Of a DNA stretch of 52,434 nt, positions 32,447-40,146 are shown piece after piece. Made by a program: the position numbers and the translations under genes. The stretch is from the NCBI GenBank assembly GCA_031405895.1, contig JANOFL010000033.1:1-52434 (forward strand). The letters are read 5' to 3'. Each line of letters opens with the position of its first letter. The first letter of the stretch is position 1. The DNA comes from BJ22 sp031405895. GTDB lineage: Bacteria; Planctomycetota; Planctomycetia; Pirellulales; Pirellulaceae. The notes under the pieces were generated by a model, which saw nothing but the letters and a program-made list of their open reading frames with translations, had not been told where the DNA came from and made no database searches.

Positions 32447-33355
32447 CTAGAAATATCCTTCCTTCTTCTTCTCCTCCATACTGCCTTCTTCGTCATTGTC
32501 GATCAGCCGCCCCTGCCTCTCGCTGGTCTTCGTCAGGAGCATTTCCTGGATGATTTCGGGCAGCGTTGTGGCGTTCGATTCGACAGCCCCGGTCAGCGGA
32601 TAACAGCCGAGTGTGCGGAAGCGGACCCGCCGCTGTTCGATCTGTTCGCCGGGCCGCAGCTTCATCCGTTCGTCGTCGACCATGATCAGGATCCCGTTTC
32701 GCTGGACGACCGGACGGACGGCCGAAAAATAGAGCGGCACGATCGGGATCTTCTCGAGGTGGATGTACTGCCAGACATCCAGCTCGGTCCAGTTGGAGAG
32801 CGGAAAGACGCGGATCGACTCGCCCGGCGCGACGCGGGTGTTGTAGAGGTTCCACAGCTCGGGCCGCTGGTTCTTCGGGTCCCAGCGATGGTGGTCGTCA
32901 CGAAAGGAAAAGACCCGCTCCTTGGCCCGCGATTTCTCCTCGTCCCGGCGGGCTCCGCCGAAGGCCGCGTCAAAGCCGTGTTTCGAGAGGGCCTGCTTGA
33001 GCGCCTCGGTCTTCATCATCGTCGTGTGTTTGCCGCTGAAGCGGAACGGGTCGATCCCCAGTTTCAGCCCCTCTTCGTTGACATGCCGGATCAGGTCGAG
33101 GCCCAGCTGGTCGCGGGCATAGGTGTCCCGGAAGCGGTACATGTCCTGGAACTTCCAGGTCGTGTCGACATGCATCAGCGGGAAAGGCGGCCTGGCCGGA
33201 TGAAAGGCCTTGAGGGCCAGCTGCAACATCACCGCGCTGTCCTTGCCGATCGAATAAAGCATCACCGGCCGGCGAAACTCGCTGGCGACCTCGCGGATGA
33301 TGTGGATGCTCTCGGCCTCAAGCTGCTTGAGATGGGTCAGCTGGCAGACGGTCAT
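32447..33355 (-). CDS. cysD: sulfate adenylyltransferase subunit 2 CysD
   Basis: 302 residues from the ATG at 33355 (MTVCQLTHLKQLEAES). The PP-loop is YSIGKDSAVMLQLA near residues 34-47, followed by MHVDTTWKFQDMY, FGGARRDEEKSRAKERVFSFRD and GCYPLTGAVES. It is the catalytic ATP-pyrophosphatase subunit that makes APS from sulfate and ATP, paired with CysN. The frame is open to 33406, but the family starts at this Met. Its position upstream of cysNC is the usual order. Confidence 0.96.
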   Translation of the reverse strand: MTVCQLTHLKQLEAESIHIIREVASEFRRPVMLYSIGKDSAVMLQLALKAFHPARPPFPLMHVDTTWKFQDMYRFRDTYARDQLGLDLIRHVNEEGLKLGIDPFRFSGKHTTMMKTEALKQALSKHGFDAAFGGARRDEEKSRAKERVFSFRDDHHRWDPKNQRPELWNLYNTRVAPGESIRVFPLSNWTELDVWQYIHLEKIPIVPLYFSAVRPVVQRNGILIMVDDERMKLRPGEQIEQRRVRFRTLGCYPLTGAVESNATTLPEIIQEMLLTKTSERQGRLIDNDEEGSMEEKKKEGYF

Positions 33356-33418
33356 GCGGCGGCGAAAAACGGTGCGGTTGTATGCGTCGTGGAACGAGTA
33401 TAGCAACCCGCCGTTTTT

Positions 33419-33524
33419 GAACGTGGGACAGGCTTCCAGCCTGTCGTCTTACAGGTCAATCAGGTCAGCCGGGTCCGTCAGGTCCGTCAGGCCAGGAGAC
33501 AGGCTGGAAGCCTATCCCACGGTT
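33419..33524. repeat. GGGACAGGCTTCCAGCCTGTC inverted-repeat element (family D), full copy
   Basis: AACGTGGGACAGGCTTCCAG plus CCTGTCGTC at the left is repeated in inverted form at the right (GACAGGCTGGAAGCCTATCC, then CACGGTT). Short GTCAGG/GTCCGTCAGG repeats fill the middle. The stop of the VWA gene lies within the right arm region. A half copy is at 52322-52350. Confidence 0.75.
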
Positions 33525-34686
33525 ACTGACCTTCCAGCTCAAAGAGATCGAGCACCCGCTGCCGGTACGGGCTGCCGAAGACGAGCACCACCAGCTGGGC
33601 CATGATCTCGCGGTTGTCGCGCGTGAGAAAGGCTTCGCCGCCGCCGAGCTGGGCGATTTCGGCCAGCGGCACAAGCCGCTTGTCCTGCCGGCAGGTCACG
33701 GTCGAGACCACCCCGCCCGCGCGGCGAAATTCGGCCGCCAGCCGCAGGCATTCGGTCTGCTGTTCATAACGCGGCGGCGCGTCCCCAAAAAGCAGGATCA
33801 CCTTGCGCGCCGACTCGCGGAACTCGTTGTTCTCGAGAACCCAGCGCAAGCCCTCGTCCACAGCCTCAGGTTCATCGCCGCCGCCCGCCGCGCGGATCTC
33901 GCTCAAGAAGCCGACGACCTTGCCCAGATCTTCCGTCAGCGGCAGGCCCTTCACGATGTATTCGTCGCCATGGTCGCGGTAGGTACAGAGGCTGATCCGG
34001 ACCGAAGGCACCAGGCGCTGCAGCACCCGGCCGATCCGTTCGATCTGGGCTTTCACCTGGTCGATCTCGCCCTGCATCGAGCCGGTGCTGTCGAAACAGA
34101 TCGCGATATCGAGCCCGTCCTGCTTGAGCTGCGAGACAAACAGCTCGAAGTGCGGCTCGCCCCCGCCCGGCAGCTGGGTCGACGGCAGGCCCGCCAGTTC
34201 GGGCGGCCTTCCACCGGACTGCATGCCGGCCAGCAGATCCAGTTCGGGTGCTGTCGGAGCCGCAAACAAACCGTCCGGACTCAGGCTCGCCGCCGGATCG
34301 GGAAGTTCGTCGATTGACAGTCGCGGCAGCTCGTTTGGTTCAGAAGCACTGAACGACTCGGCCGGCGTTTCAACCGTTGGCACCCGGGCCAGCTGCCCCA
34401 GCGCGATTTCAACACCATCGCCCCCCAGCCCGCGGCGGGCGAGGTTCCACGGCACCATCGCCAGCATCGCGAAGACCACCATGTGCACAGCCAGACCGAC
34501 AAACACGGCGAAGAGATGCTCCACCCAGCGCGAAGGCGGCTCGATCGGGTCCTGCGCCGTCGTGACCGCGGCCCGGCTCCGCGGGATCGAAACCGTCGCC
34601 TTGCACGACGGGCACTTCCCGCGCTTCCCCAGCTGCTCGCGCTGGACGCGAAACGGCTCGCCGCATTTGGCGCAGATCAGCTTCAT
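33523..34686 (-). CDS. zinc-ribbon, membrane-anchored von Willebrand factor A protein
   Basis: 387 residues. The N-terminus is a zinc ribbon (CAKCGEPF, CPSCKATV, residues 5-31). One transmembrane helix (LFAVFVGLAVHMVVFAMLAMV, about 58-78) and a Pro/Ser-rich linker follow. The VWA domain (about 185-380) carries the MIDAS motif DSTGSM, plus GGGDEPEAVDEGL and ILLFGDAPP. The VWA domain is therefore probably outside the cytoplasm and binds a divalent ion. The binding partner is unknown. The start is the ATG at 34686, where the first Cys pair follows directly. Confidence 0.85.
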   Translation of the reverse strand: MKLICAKCGEPFRVQREQLGKRGKCPSCKATVSIPRSRAAVTTAQDPIEPPSRWVEHLFAVFVGLAVHMVVFAMLAMVPWNLARRGLGGDGVEIALGQLARVPTVETPAESFSASEPNELPRLSIDELPDPAASLSPDGLFAAPTAPELDLLAGMQSGGRPPELAGLPSTQLPGGGEPHFELFVSQLKQDGLDIAICFDSTGSMQGEIDQVKAQIERIGRVLQRLVPSVRISLCTYRDHGDEYIVKGLPLTEDLGKVVGFLSEIRAAGGGDEPEAVDEGLRWVLENNEFRESARKVILLFGDAPPRYEQQTECLRLAAEFRRAGGVVSTVTCRQDKRLVPLAEIAQLGGGEAFLTRDNREIMAQLVVLVFGSPYRQRVLDLFELEGQ

Positions 34687-34834
34687 GGAGAGTAAACGCC
34701 GGGATCAGTCTGGCATCGCCCGCACGGTTCGATACCCACCTGATTCTATTCCGTCAACCACAAACCGGCGCGGCGAACAGTCATCGACAATGGCCCATTG
34801 TCCTTCGTCCCGGAAGAGGGGGAAAGAAAAGATC

Positions 34835-34965
34835 ACGCGTGGAATCTCTTCTCCCCTCCTCCGCGAGTGGTCAGGTCGGTCCTGACAACTCGCGTGGGGA
34901 GGGGCCGGGGGAGGGGGCGACCGCGGCTGGAATCCCGCCGGCCCTTGTTTCGCCAATCAGCTCGC
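34835..34965. repeat. G-rich hairpin repeat (family G), copy 3
   Basis: CCCCTCCTCCGCGAGTGGTC, a TCGGT loop region, then CCTGACAACTCGCGTGGGGA, GGGGCCGGGGGAGGGGGCGA and the shared flank CCGCGGCTGGAA...CCCTTGTTTCGCCAATCAGC. The inner stem GCGAGT(T/G)GTCAGG is the same as in copy 4. No gene was recognised in 34687-35062. Confidence 0.75.
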
Positions 34966-35004
34966 CTCGCATCGCAACTTCAAGAAGCGCGAGCAAGGCC
35001 TTCA

Positions 35005-35072
35005 GGTGGGGTGTGTGCAACACACCAATTCCCGTTTTCAGGATTGGTGCGTTGCACGCGCCCTACTCCCAA
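35005..35072. repeat. GGTGCGTTGCACGC-type inverted repeat
   Basis: GTGGGGTGTGTGCAACACAC and CAAT on the left, ATTGGTGCGTTGCACGCGCC and CTAC on the right, form an imperfect palindrome. The stop of the membrane protein at 35063 lies inside the right arm. It is related in wording to the GGTGCGT units at 8030-8110. Confidence 0.6.
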
Positions 35073-35512
35073 TCCTCCTCATCCAGGTGGAAATGGTGCA
35101 GTGTCCTGTGCAGCATCGGCGCCAGCAGCAAACCGGCGGCGAGGATGAACGCCAGGCCGCTGAACAGGGCATAACCTCCCGCGAACAGCTTGCCGCCGGC
35201 CGTCTTCAGCTCGCAAAGCGGCCCCATGCCCGAGAGGATCATCGCCGCATTTGCAAACGCGTCGATCCACGGCATCCCCTCGAAGTACCGATAGCCCACC
35301 ATCCCGCCCAGCAACGACAGGCCAATCAGCCCGGTCACCACCGCAAAGCTCCGCCCCAGCCGTTTGAGAAAGGCCCCGTGACCCAGCAACGGCTCTCCCC
35401 TGCGTTCAAACGCGAAAAGAATCCGTTTTCCGCCTTGTATCCCTCCTTCAGCCGCGGCGGGCGAGGAGCGGGGCGACTGGACTTGGCTCGGCGGGGTTCG
35501 TTTGTTGGGCAT
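35063..35512 (-). CDS. membrane protein with pore-loop-like segment, unknown
   Basis: 149 residues. Two long hydrophobic stretches (FAVVTGLIGLSLLGGMVGYRYF near residues 54-75 and GGYALFSGLAFILAAGLLLAPML near 110-132) frame FANAAMILSGMGPLCELKTAGGKLF. This resembles the pore helix and filter position of two-helix ion channels, but GMGP replaces the potassium filter TVGYG. The C-terminus is His/acid-rich (HRTLHHFHLDEEDWE). The first about 40 residues are low-complexity, and a later start is possible. The upstream gene ends 6 nt before its ATG, so the two are probably co-expressed. Confidence 0.6.
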   Translation of the reverse strand: MPNKRTPPSQVQSPRSSPAAAEGGIQGGKRILFAFERRGEPLLGHGAFLKRLGRSFAVVTGLIGLSLLGGMVGYRYFEGMPWIDAFANAAMILSGMGPLCELKTAGGKLFAGGYALFSGLAFILAAGLLLAPMLHRTLHHFHLDEEDWE

Positions 35513-35518
35513 CTGACG

Positions 35519-35995
35519 CTACCGTTCGTTTAAATCCCCACCCGAACTGAGTTCTTCGATCCTGTTCTTCCACGCCGCTGGATCGGTCAGATACCAGGCG
35601 ATCGAGTCCGGCTTGCCCTCCACGGAGAACCGCACCTTCAGCAGATCGAACATCGTCGCTTTGCCGAGGTGGCTTTTGGTGAAAATGACCTCTGTGATCG
35701 CGTCCAGGGGCACGCGCAGGACCCGCCTGGGCAGGAACATGAAGAAGTGCAAACCCTCCGCCGTGAGCACCAGCCCTCCGTTACCGCGCGCCTGCCAGAC
35801 ACCCGCCGACTCCAGCCCGAAACTGTTCGCCCTCAGATCTTTCATGAGAATCTTGCCCGGTCCATAGTGGGCGGCGATCCGGGCCTCCAGCGGACCCTTG
35901 ATGAGCCAAAAGACGAGTTTGGGCACGACTACCGCTACGAGCACCCCAACCACGACGCTCAACGCGACCAAAACGATTTTTTCCAACGTCGTCAT
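35519..35995 (-). CDS. membrane-anchored protein with PH-like beta domain, unknown
   Basis: 158 residues from the ATG at 35995, which has GGAG eight bases upstream (a GTG at 35998 is also in frame). There is one N-terminal transmembrane helix (IVLVALSVVVGVLVAVVVPKLVFWL). A beta-rich domain follows (GGLVLTAEGLHFFMFLPRRVLRVPLDAITEVIFTKS) resembling bacterial PH-type folds, then VEGKPDSIAWYLTDPAAWKNRIEEL. No enzymatic motif is seen. It forms a two-gene unit with the membrane protein downstream. Confidence 0.65.
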   Translation of the reverse strand: MTTLEKIVLVALSVVVGVLVAVVVPKLVFWLIKGPLEARIAAHYGPGKILMKDLRANSFGLESAGVWQARGNGGLVLTAEGLHFFMFLPRRVLRVPLDAITEVIFTKSHLGKATMFDLLKVRFSVEGKPDSIAWYLTDPAAWKNRIEELSSGGDLNER

Positions 35996-36256
35996 CACAA
36001 CTCCGGCATGCCGAACGACCAGGCTCAGTGACGCGGAGCGATTGTCGCACTGACCGGAGATATATGGTAATCGCCCGTCTGAACCGTCGGGCTTTGGGAA
36101 CGCTGGCGTACGGACGGGTCGGGGATGTGTCGCCGGCGGTCAGGGTGGTGACGATGCCGTGAGAGGGTTGGCCGGCAGGCAGAGCCTTGCGAGTCGGCAT
36201 GCCGGGCTGCATTCGGGTCGCCGGAAGTTTCCCGTTGCGCAGACACCATGCGGACG

Positions 36257-36320
36257 CCCCCGCCCCACGCGAGTTGTCAGGCCCGACCTGACAACTCGCG
36301 GAGGAGGGGAGAAGAAAAAT
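36257..36320. repeat. G-rich hairpin repeat (family G), copy 4
   Basis: CCCCGCCCCACGCGAGTTGT, CAGG, CCCGA, then CCTGACAACTCGCGGAGGAG and GGGAGAAG. It is followed by AAAAATCGCGCGCGA, a right flank also seen after copies 1 and 6. It is immediately adjacent to copy 5 in opposite orientation. The interval 35996-36930 contains no recognised gene. Confidence 0.75.
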
Positions 36321-36331
36321 CGCGCGCGACC

Positions 36332-36415
36332 TTTTCTTCCCCCCTCCTCCGCAGCGGGACCGGTTCTTTCCGGTCCCGTTGCGTGGGGAGGGGCCGGGGG
36401 AGGGGGCGACCGCGC
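36332..36415. repeat. G-rich hairpin repeat (family G), copy 5
   Basis: CTTCCCCCCTCCTCCGCAGC, then GGGACCGG, loop TTCTTT, CCGGTCCCG and TTGCGTGGGGAGGGGCCGGG. The inner stem GGGACCGG/CCGGTCCC differs completely from copy 4 while pairing is kept. Confidence 0.75.
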
Positions 36416-36538
36416 AAACTCTTCCTCAATGACCGTGCGAATCGAGCCAGAATTCCAGCCGGTCACGGTTGTCCACCATCAACCGCCCGACCGCTTGCCG
36501 GGGACAGAAGTCTGCCAACCAGACCGGCCGGAACAAAC

Positions 36539-36558
36539 ATGTCACCAAATGGTGACAT
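36539..36558. promoter_or_regulatory. 20-bp perfect dyad, copy 2
   Basis: ATGTCACCAAATGGTGACAT, identical to the core at 6737-6756. Here it is followed by ATTTAAGG and lies in a long gene-free interval, with no start codon of a recognised gene within 300 bases on either side. Confidence 0.6.
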
Positions 36559-36676
36559 ATTTAAGGCAGCGGACAGAAAGCGCCTGTCGCTGGCGGGCAC
36601 GATCCGGTTATTGGATGTGTCCCTGAGTTTCGTCCGGAATCCGGGATTCAAGGCTGTGGAACTGCCCCATGCGGAC

Positions 36677-36765
36677 GGCCCCCTCCCCCGGCCCCTCCCC
36701 TCGCACGGGTGCCGGGAAGACCGGCACCTGTGCGGAGGAGGGGGGAAGATAGTTTGCGCGCGAGG
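36677..36765. repeat. G-rich hairpin repeat (family G), copy 6
   Basis: GGCCCCCTCCCCCGGCCCCT, CCCCTCGCACGGGTGCCGG, loop GAAGA, CCGGCACCTGTGCGGAGGAG and GGGGGAAG, then AGTTTGCGCGCGAG. The left flank CCATGCGGACG is shared with copy 4. Confidence 0.75.
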
Positions 36766-36841
36766 GCGTTTTCGGGAACTTGGAAACCTTGATTCCTGGG
36801 CGCGCGAGCTCCGGTCCGGGCGCGCAAGCCGAAACCAAAAG

Positions 36842-36877
36842 AAAGAGCGGTCGCCCCGGGTGGGGTGACCGCTCTTT
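36842..36877 (-). terminator. strong intrinsic terminator of the PEP-CTERM/lamin-tail gene
   Basis: AAAGAGCGGTCGCCCC at 36842-36857 pairs with GGGGTGACCGCTCTTT at 36862-36877 (one mismatch, 4-base loop). On the minus strand it is followed by CTTTTGG, a T-rich tail. It lies 53 nt past the stop at 36931. Confidence 0.8.
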
Positions 36878-36930
36878 TGAATTGCCGGCGAAGTTTGCTT
36901 GCCAGGTCTGGTGCGGGGGATGTACCAGGC

Positions 36931-37602
36931 CTAATTTCGCCGGCGAGTTGTGGTCAGGAGTCCGGCCAGGCCGAGCAGGGCGAGGGCCGAGGCGGGCTCG
37001 GGAATGGTGTTCAGGACCGCGAAGCCGGGCGAGCCGATTCCGCCGTAGCTCGCGACGTAGGCTCCGTTCTCGCCGTTGACGCTCAAGCCGAGGTCGGCAC
37101 CAGTGATGCCGTCCCACTCGAACGAGACACCCGAAGTCGAGGTGCCGAAGCCGACGGCGGCGATCAGGCTGCCTGTGTTGTTGTAGAGGTTGACGCCGTC
37201 ACCGCCCGAGCCCAGACCGGAGAACGGGTTGTTGCCACCAAACACGTCCTGAAAGAGAACTTGCACGGTGGGTGCCAGGCTCCAGGTCGCCCGGAAGTCG
37301 GCGTCGCCGGTGGCCCCTGGTCCCTGGTGGATGATGATCGATTCACCCGGATTGATCGTCGCGTTGGGGAAAACGGCGGTATCAGCGCCAAACCCGGTGG
37401 GAGCGTTGTCTTCCCATTCGTAGCCCGCGAGCAAGACGGCGATTGGCCCGTTGTTGGTCAGCTCCCACCAGTCGCGACCAGCCAGATTGCCCGGCGCGCC
37501 GGACGTGCTCATGACTTCGGTGATGACCAGGTCGGCCCTTGCCGGGGCGAGGAAGATGACCGTGGCGAGGATGGCGACGGGCGTCAACAAGATGCGTTTC
37601 AT
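36931..37602 (-). CDS. PEP-CTERM protein with lamin-tail-like domain
   Basis: 223 residues from the ATG at 37602, with AAAGGGA eight bases upstream. A signal peptide (KRILLTPVAILATVIFLAPARA) is followed by DLVITEVMSTSG, the start of a lamin-tail (LTD) beta domain with WWELTNNGPIAVLLAGYEW and NPGESIIIHQG. The C-terminus has the sorting signal IPEPASALALLGLAGLL followed by TTTRRRN. PEP-CTERM proteins are exported, processed by exosortase and placed at the cell surface or in exopolymer. The ligand is unknown. Confidence 0.85.
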   Translation of the reverse strand: MKRILLTPVAILATVIFLAPARADLVITEVMSTSGAPGNLAGRDWWELTNNGPIAVLLAGYEWEDNAPTGFGADTAVFPNATINPGESIIIHQGPGATGDADFRATWSLAPTVQVLFQDVFGGNNPFSGLGSGGDGVNLYNNTGSLIAAVGFGTSTSGVSFEWDGITGADLGLSVNGENGAYVASYGGIGSPGFAVLNTIPEPASALALLGLAGLLTTTRRRN

Positions 37603-37869
37603 GGAATCCCTTTCTGTGGTCCGGCGGCTGGCACCGCATGCCAGGCTTCCGGTCACTTATTCAAGGACCTTGGGAAGCCATCCAAACAGGCCACGTAAAG
37701 AGGGCAAAATAGTGCCTTTCCATGAATGAACCGTGAACCAATGGCGAAGGAATGGTTAAGCTTCGATCTCCTGGCCGACCGGCACCCGGAGACAGACGTT
37801 TTCCGGCCATAAAACAGTGAGAAAAGCCTCAGACCAGCGGTCGGCCACAGCTGGTTTAAGGGATCCGGT

Positions 37870-38025
37870 CGATACCAGCCCGACACGCAGGTTTTGAAGT
37901 TGCGAGTTCAATACCTGCCCGCGGCGCAAGCAAGGGAAAAACAGCCCCCATGCTGGTCCTTGCTTGCACTGCGGGCTGGTATTTTTCGCGCGATAAACCA
38001 CAAAGCGCACTTCAAAAACTGGCGC
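37870..38025. repeat. palindromic repeat family A, copy 2
   Basis: A half unit GATACCAGCCCGACACGCAG at 37871 and the accessory arm TTTTGAAGTTGCGAGTTC are followed by the palindrome 37910-37985. This opens AATACCTGCCCGCGGCGCAA, has a variable centre AAAAACAGCCCCCATGCTGG, and closes with GCACTGCGGGCTGGTATTTT. The complementary accessory arm AAAGCGCACTTCAAAAAC follows. The interval 37603-38080 has no recognised gene. Confidence 0.8.
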
Positions 38026-38080
38026 GTCGTGCTGGAGGAGAACAAGGAGGAGACCAAAGGTGGACTATTTGTTCGATTTC

Positions 38081-39976
38081 TCAGCGGATCCGTTCGGCCG
38101 TCACGAGCTGGCTGGCGTAGAAGCCCTCGACTTCGATGATCGTGCCGTCAGTGAACGGGTTGACGACTTCTGCGCCGGCATAGCTGATCCGGATGCCGAG
38201 CAGGTCAAAGGTCTGCGCGCTGGAATCGTGGTTGGTGACCTCGCCCCGCAATTCAATGTTCTCGTCCCGGTCATCGTCCTGTTCCGGTTCGATTTCGCGG
38301 GCGGTCACCAGTGTGCCGTTATAGTTGCCGTCGACCTTGAAGAAAGCCCCGTTGGCGGGCGTGCCGATGACCTGGGACTGGGAATAGTTGACGGTGAAGC
38401 CGAGCACCGTGAAGGTCTTTGCGGTGGTGTCGAGGTTCCCGATCGTGCCCCGGATCTCGAAGTTCCGGTTGACGTTCTGGTCGTCGCCGATTCCGTTTTC
38501 GACTTCGCGGGCGTTGACCGTTGAGCCGTTCAGCTGGCCTTCGACTTTGACTACGGCACCGTCGGTCAGGGTGCCGTTGACCTCGGCGCCGGCATAGCTG
38601 ACGGTCAGGCCAAGGAACGAAAAGGTCTGCGCCGCCGGGTTCAGGTTGCTGACTGTGCCGCGGGCTTCAAAACTGTCCTGCGAATCACCCGGCAGTTTCG
38701 GCTCAACATGGTGAGCCGTCAGCACGCCATTGGCAAACGTTCCTTCGGCCTTGTAAAAGGCTCCGTTCGCCAGCGTGCCGTCGACGCGGGCCGCCGAGTA
38801 GTTGACCGTCAGGCCAAGCAGCGTGAACGTCCGGGCAACTGAGTCAAGATTGGACACGGTTCCGCGTATCTCGAAGTCGCCGCCCGACAGATAGTCGTCG
38901 CTGTCGTCGAACAGGTCATCTGACGAATCGGAGAAGTAGTCGTCGTTGCCTGATCCGCCGCGCATCCGGTCGGCCGCCAGCCCGCCGCTGAGGTCGTCGC
39001 TGCCCGATTCGCCGTCGAGGTCGTCGCTGCCGGACTGGCCGAAGAGGCGGTCGATTCCGTTGCCGCCGCGAATCGTGTCGTCCTGGTTCCCGCCGTACAG
39101 GTCGTCGTTGCCATCGTCGCCGAAGAGCTGATCGATCCCGTCGTCGCCGGTCATCACGTCGTTGCCGGAATTTCCGCCGCTGATGTCCACTCCGGCCCCA
39201 CTGCCGACAAAGTCATCGTCGTCACCGCCCCAGAGCCGGTCGTCGCCGGCTTCGCCCAGCAGCTGGTCTTTGCCCAGGTTGCCGAACAGCGTGTCATTGC
39301 CATCGCGCCCGAAGAGCCGGTCATCGCCGGCCTGGCCCGCGAGGCTGTCATCGCCCAGTCCACCGACGAGAGCATCGACGCCATTGCCACCGTAGAGTGT
39401 GTCGTTGCCGTTGCCCCCATCGCCGTAGTCGTCACCGTCGCCGCCAACCAGCGTGTCGACGCCATCGGAACCGAACAGCGTGTCGTTGCCGGCCGAGCCG
39501 TCGACCCAGTCGTTGCTGGCACCGCCGTTGAGCAGATCGAGGCCCGCGTCTCCGATCAGCACATCGTTTCCTCCATTGCCAAAAGTCTGGTCGTCGCCGG
39601 CTCCGCCGTTGAGCAGATCATTGGCCGAACCGCCGCGCAGCACGTCGTTGCCTTTTTGTCCGAATGCCCGGATACGGATGGCCGAGTTGTTGGTGAACTG
39701 GTCGTTGCCATCGCGGCCGAAAAAGACGACTTCGTTGACGGCGACGGCCTGAAAGTTCTGGCTGCTGGTGCCGGTCAAACTGACCGTGATCTGCGTGCCC
39801 GTTGTCGAAACGAGCGCCACATCGTTCCCACTGCCGCCATCGACCGTGAGCACCCCCGTCCCGGCATCAAACGTGATCCCGGCCAACAGGCTGCGGGTTT
39901 CGAGATTCTGGAACGCGGCCTGGTTTGATTGCGGACTGGCAGGGCGACGGACGGAACGGCGTGACTTGGCGGACAT
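38081..39976 (-). CDS. surface protein with RTX-type Ca-binding repeats and four DUF5666-like repeats
   Basis: 631 residues from the ATG at 39976. The N-terminus (SAKSRRSVRRPAS, then FQNLETRSLLAG) is the leader common in large planctomycete surface proteins. Residues about 105-345 hold many nonapeptide GGxGxDxLx units (GNDVLRGGSANDLLNGGAGDD and so on) that bind calcium in a beta roll. Four about 65-residue repeats follow, each starting FEIRGTVSNLD or alike and ending VTAREIE or alike, matching DUF5666. It is probably exported by a type I or related system. Its role in adhesion or calcium binding is inference. Confidence 0.8.
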   Translation of the reverse strand: MSAKSRRSVRRPASPQSNQAAFQNLETRSLLAGITFDAGTGVLTVDGGSGNDVALVSTTGTQITVSLTGTSSQNFQAVAVNEVVFFGRDGNDQFTNNSAIRIRAFGQKGNDVLRGGSANDLLNGGAGDDQTFGNGGNDVLIGDAGLDLLNGGASNDWVDGSAGNDTLFGSDGVDTLVGGDGDDYGDGGNGNDTLYGGNGVDALVGGLGDDSLAGQAGDDRLFGRDGNDTLFGNLGKDQLLGEAGDDRLWGGDDDDFVGSGAGVDISGGNSGNDVMTGDDGIDQLFGDDGNDDLYGGNQDDTIRGGNGIDRLFGQSGSDDLDGESGSDDLSGGLAADRMRGGSGNDDYFSDSSDDLFDDSDDYLSGGDFEIRGTVSNLDSVARTFTLLGLTVNYSAARVDGTLANGAFYKAEGTFANGVLTAHHVEPKLPGDSQDSFEARGTVSNLNPAAQTFSFLGLTVSYAGAEVNGTLTDGAVVKVEGQLNGSTVNAREVENGIGDDQNVNRNFEIRGTIGNLDTTAKTFTVLGFTVNYSQSQVIGTPANGAFFKVDGNYNGTLVTAREIEPEQDDDRDENIELRGEVTNHDSSAQTFDLLGIRISYAGAEVVNPFTDGTIIEVEGFYASQLVTAERIR

Positions 39977-40146
39977 TTGCGGGCGACTCCTGAAACGGTT
40001 GATCGAAAGGGCTTGCTGACCCCGGGAAACAGAGCCGGAACGGAAGCTCCCATCCGCCAGGAAAAAAGCGGGGCGGGAACCCTTTTCGGGAACAGCTTTG
40101 CCCGATGGATCAAGGCGCAGGAGCACGACTCCCGCCGCCGATTGAG

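Noticed and set aside
34705..34956. Minus-strand 83-codon open frame ahead of the VWA gene
   Set aside because: The first half is translated family G repeat. The end (QWAIVDDCSPRRFVVDG) looks slightly protein-like but is too short and lacks a start outside the repeat. It might be a gene remnant.
38900..39660. Regular short repeats resembling a CRISPR-like or satellite array
   Set aside because: They are the codons of the RTX nonapeptides in an intact reading frame, with no spacer/repeat alternation of CRISPR type.
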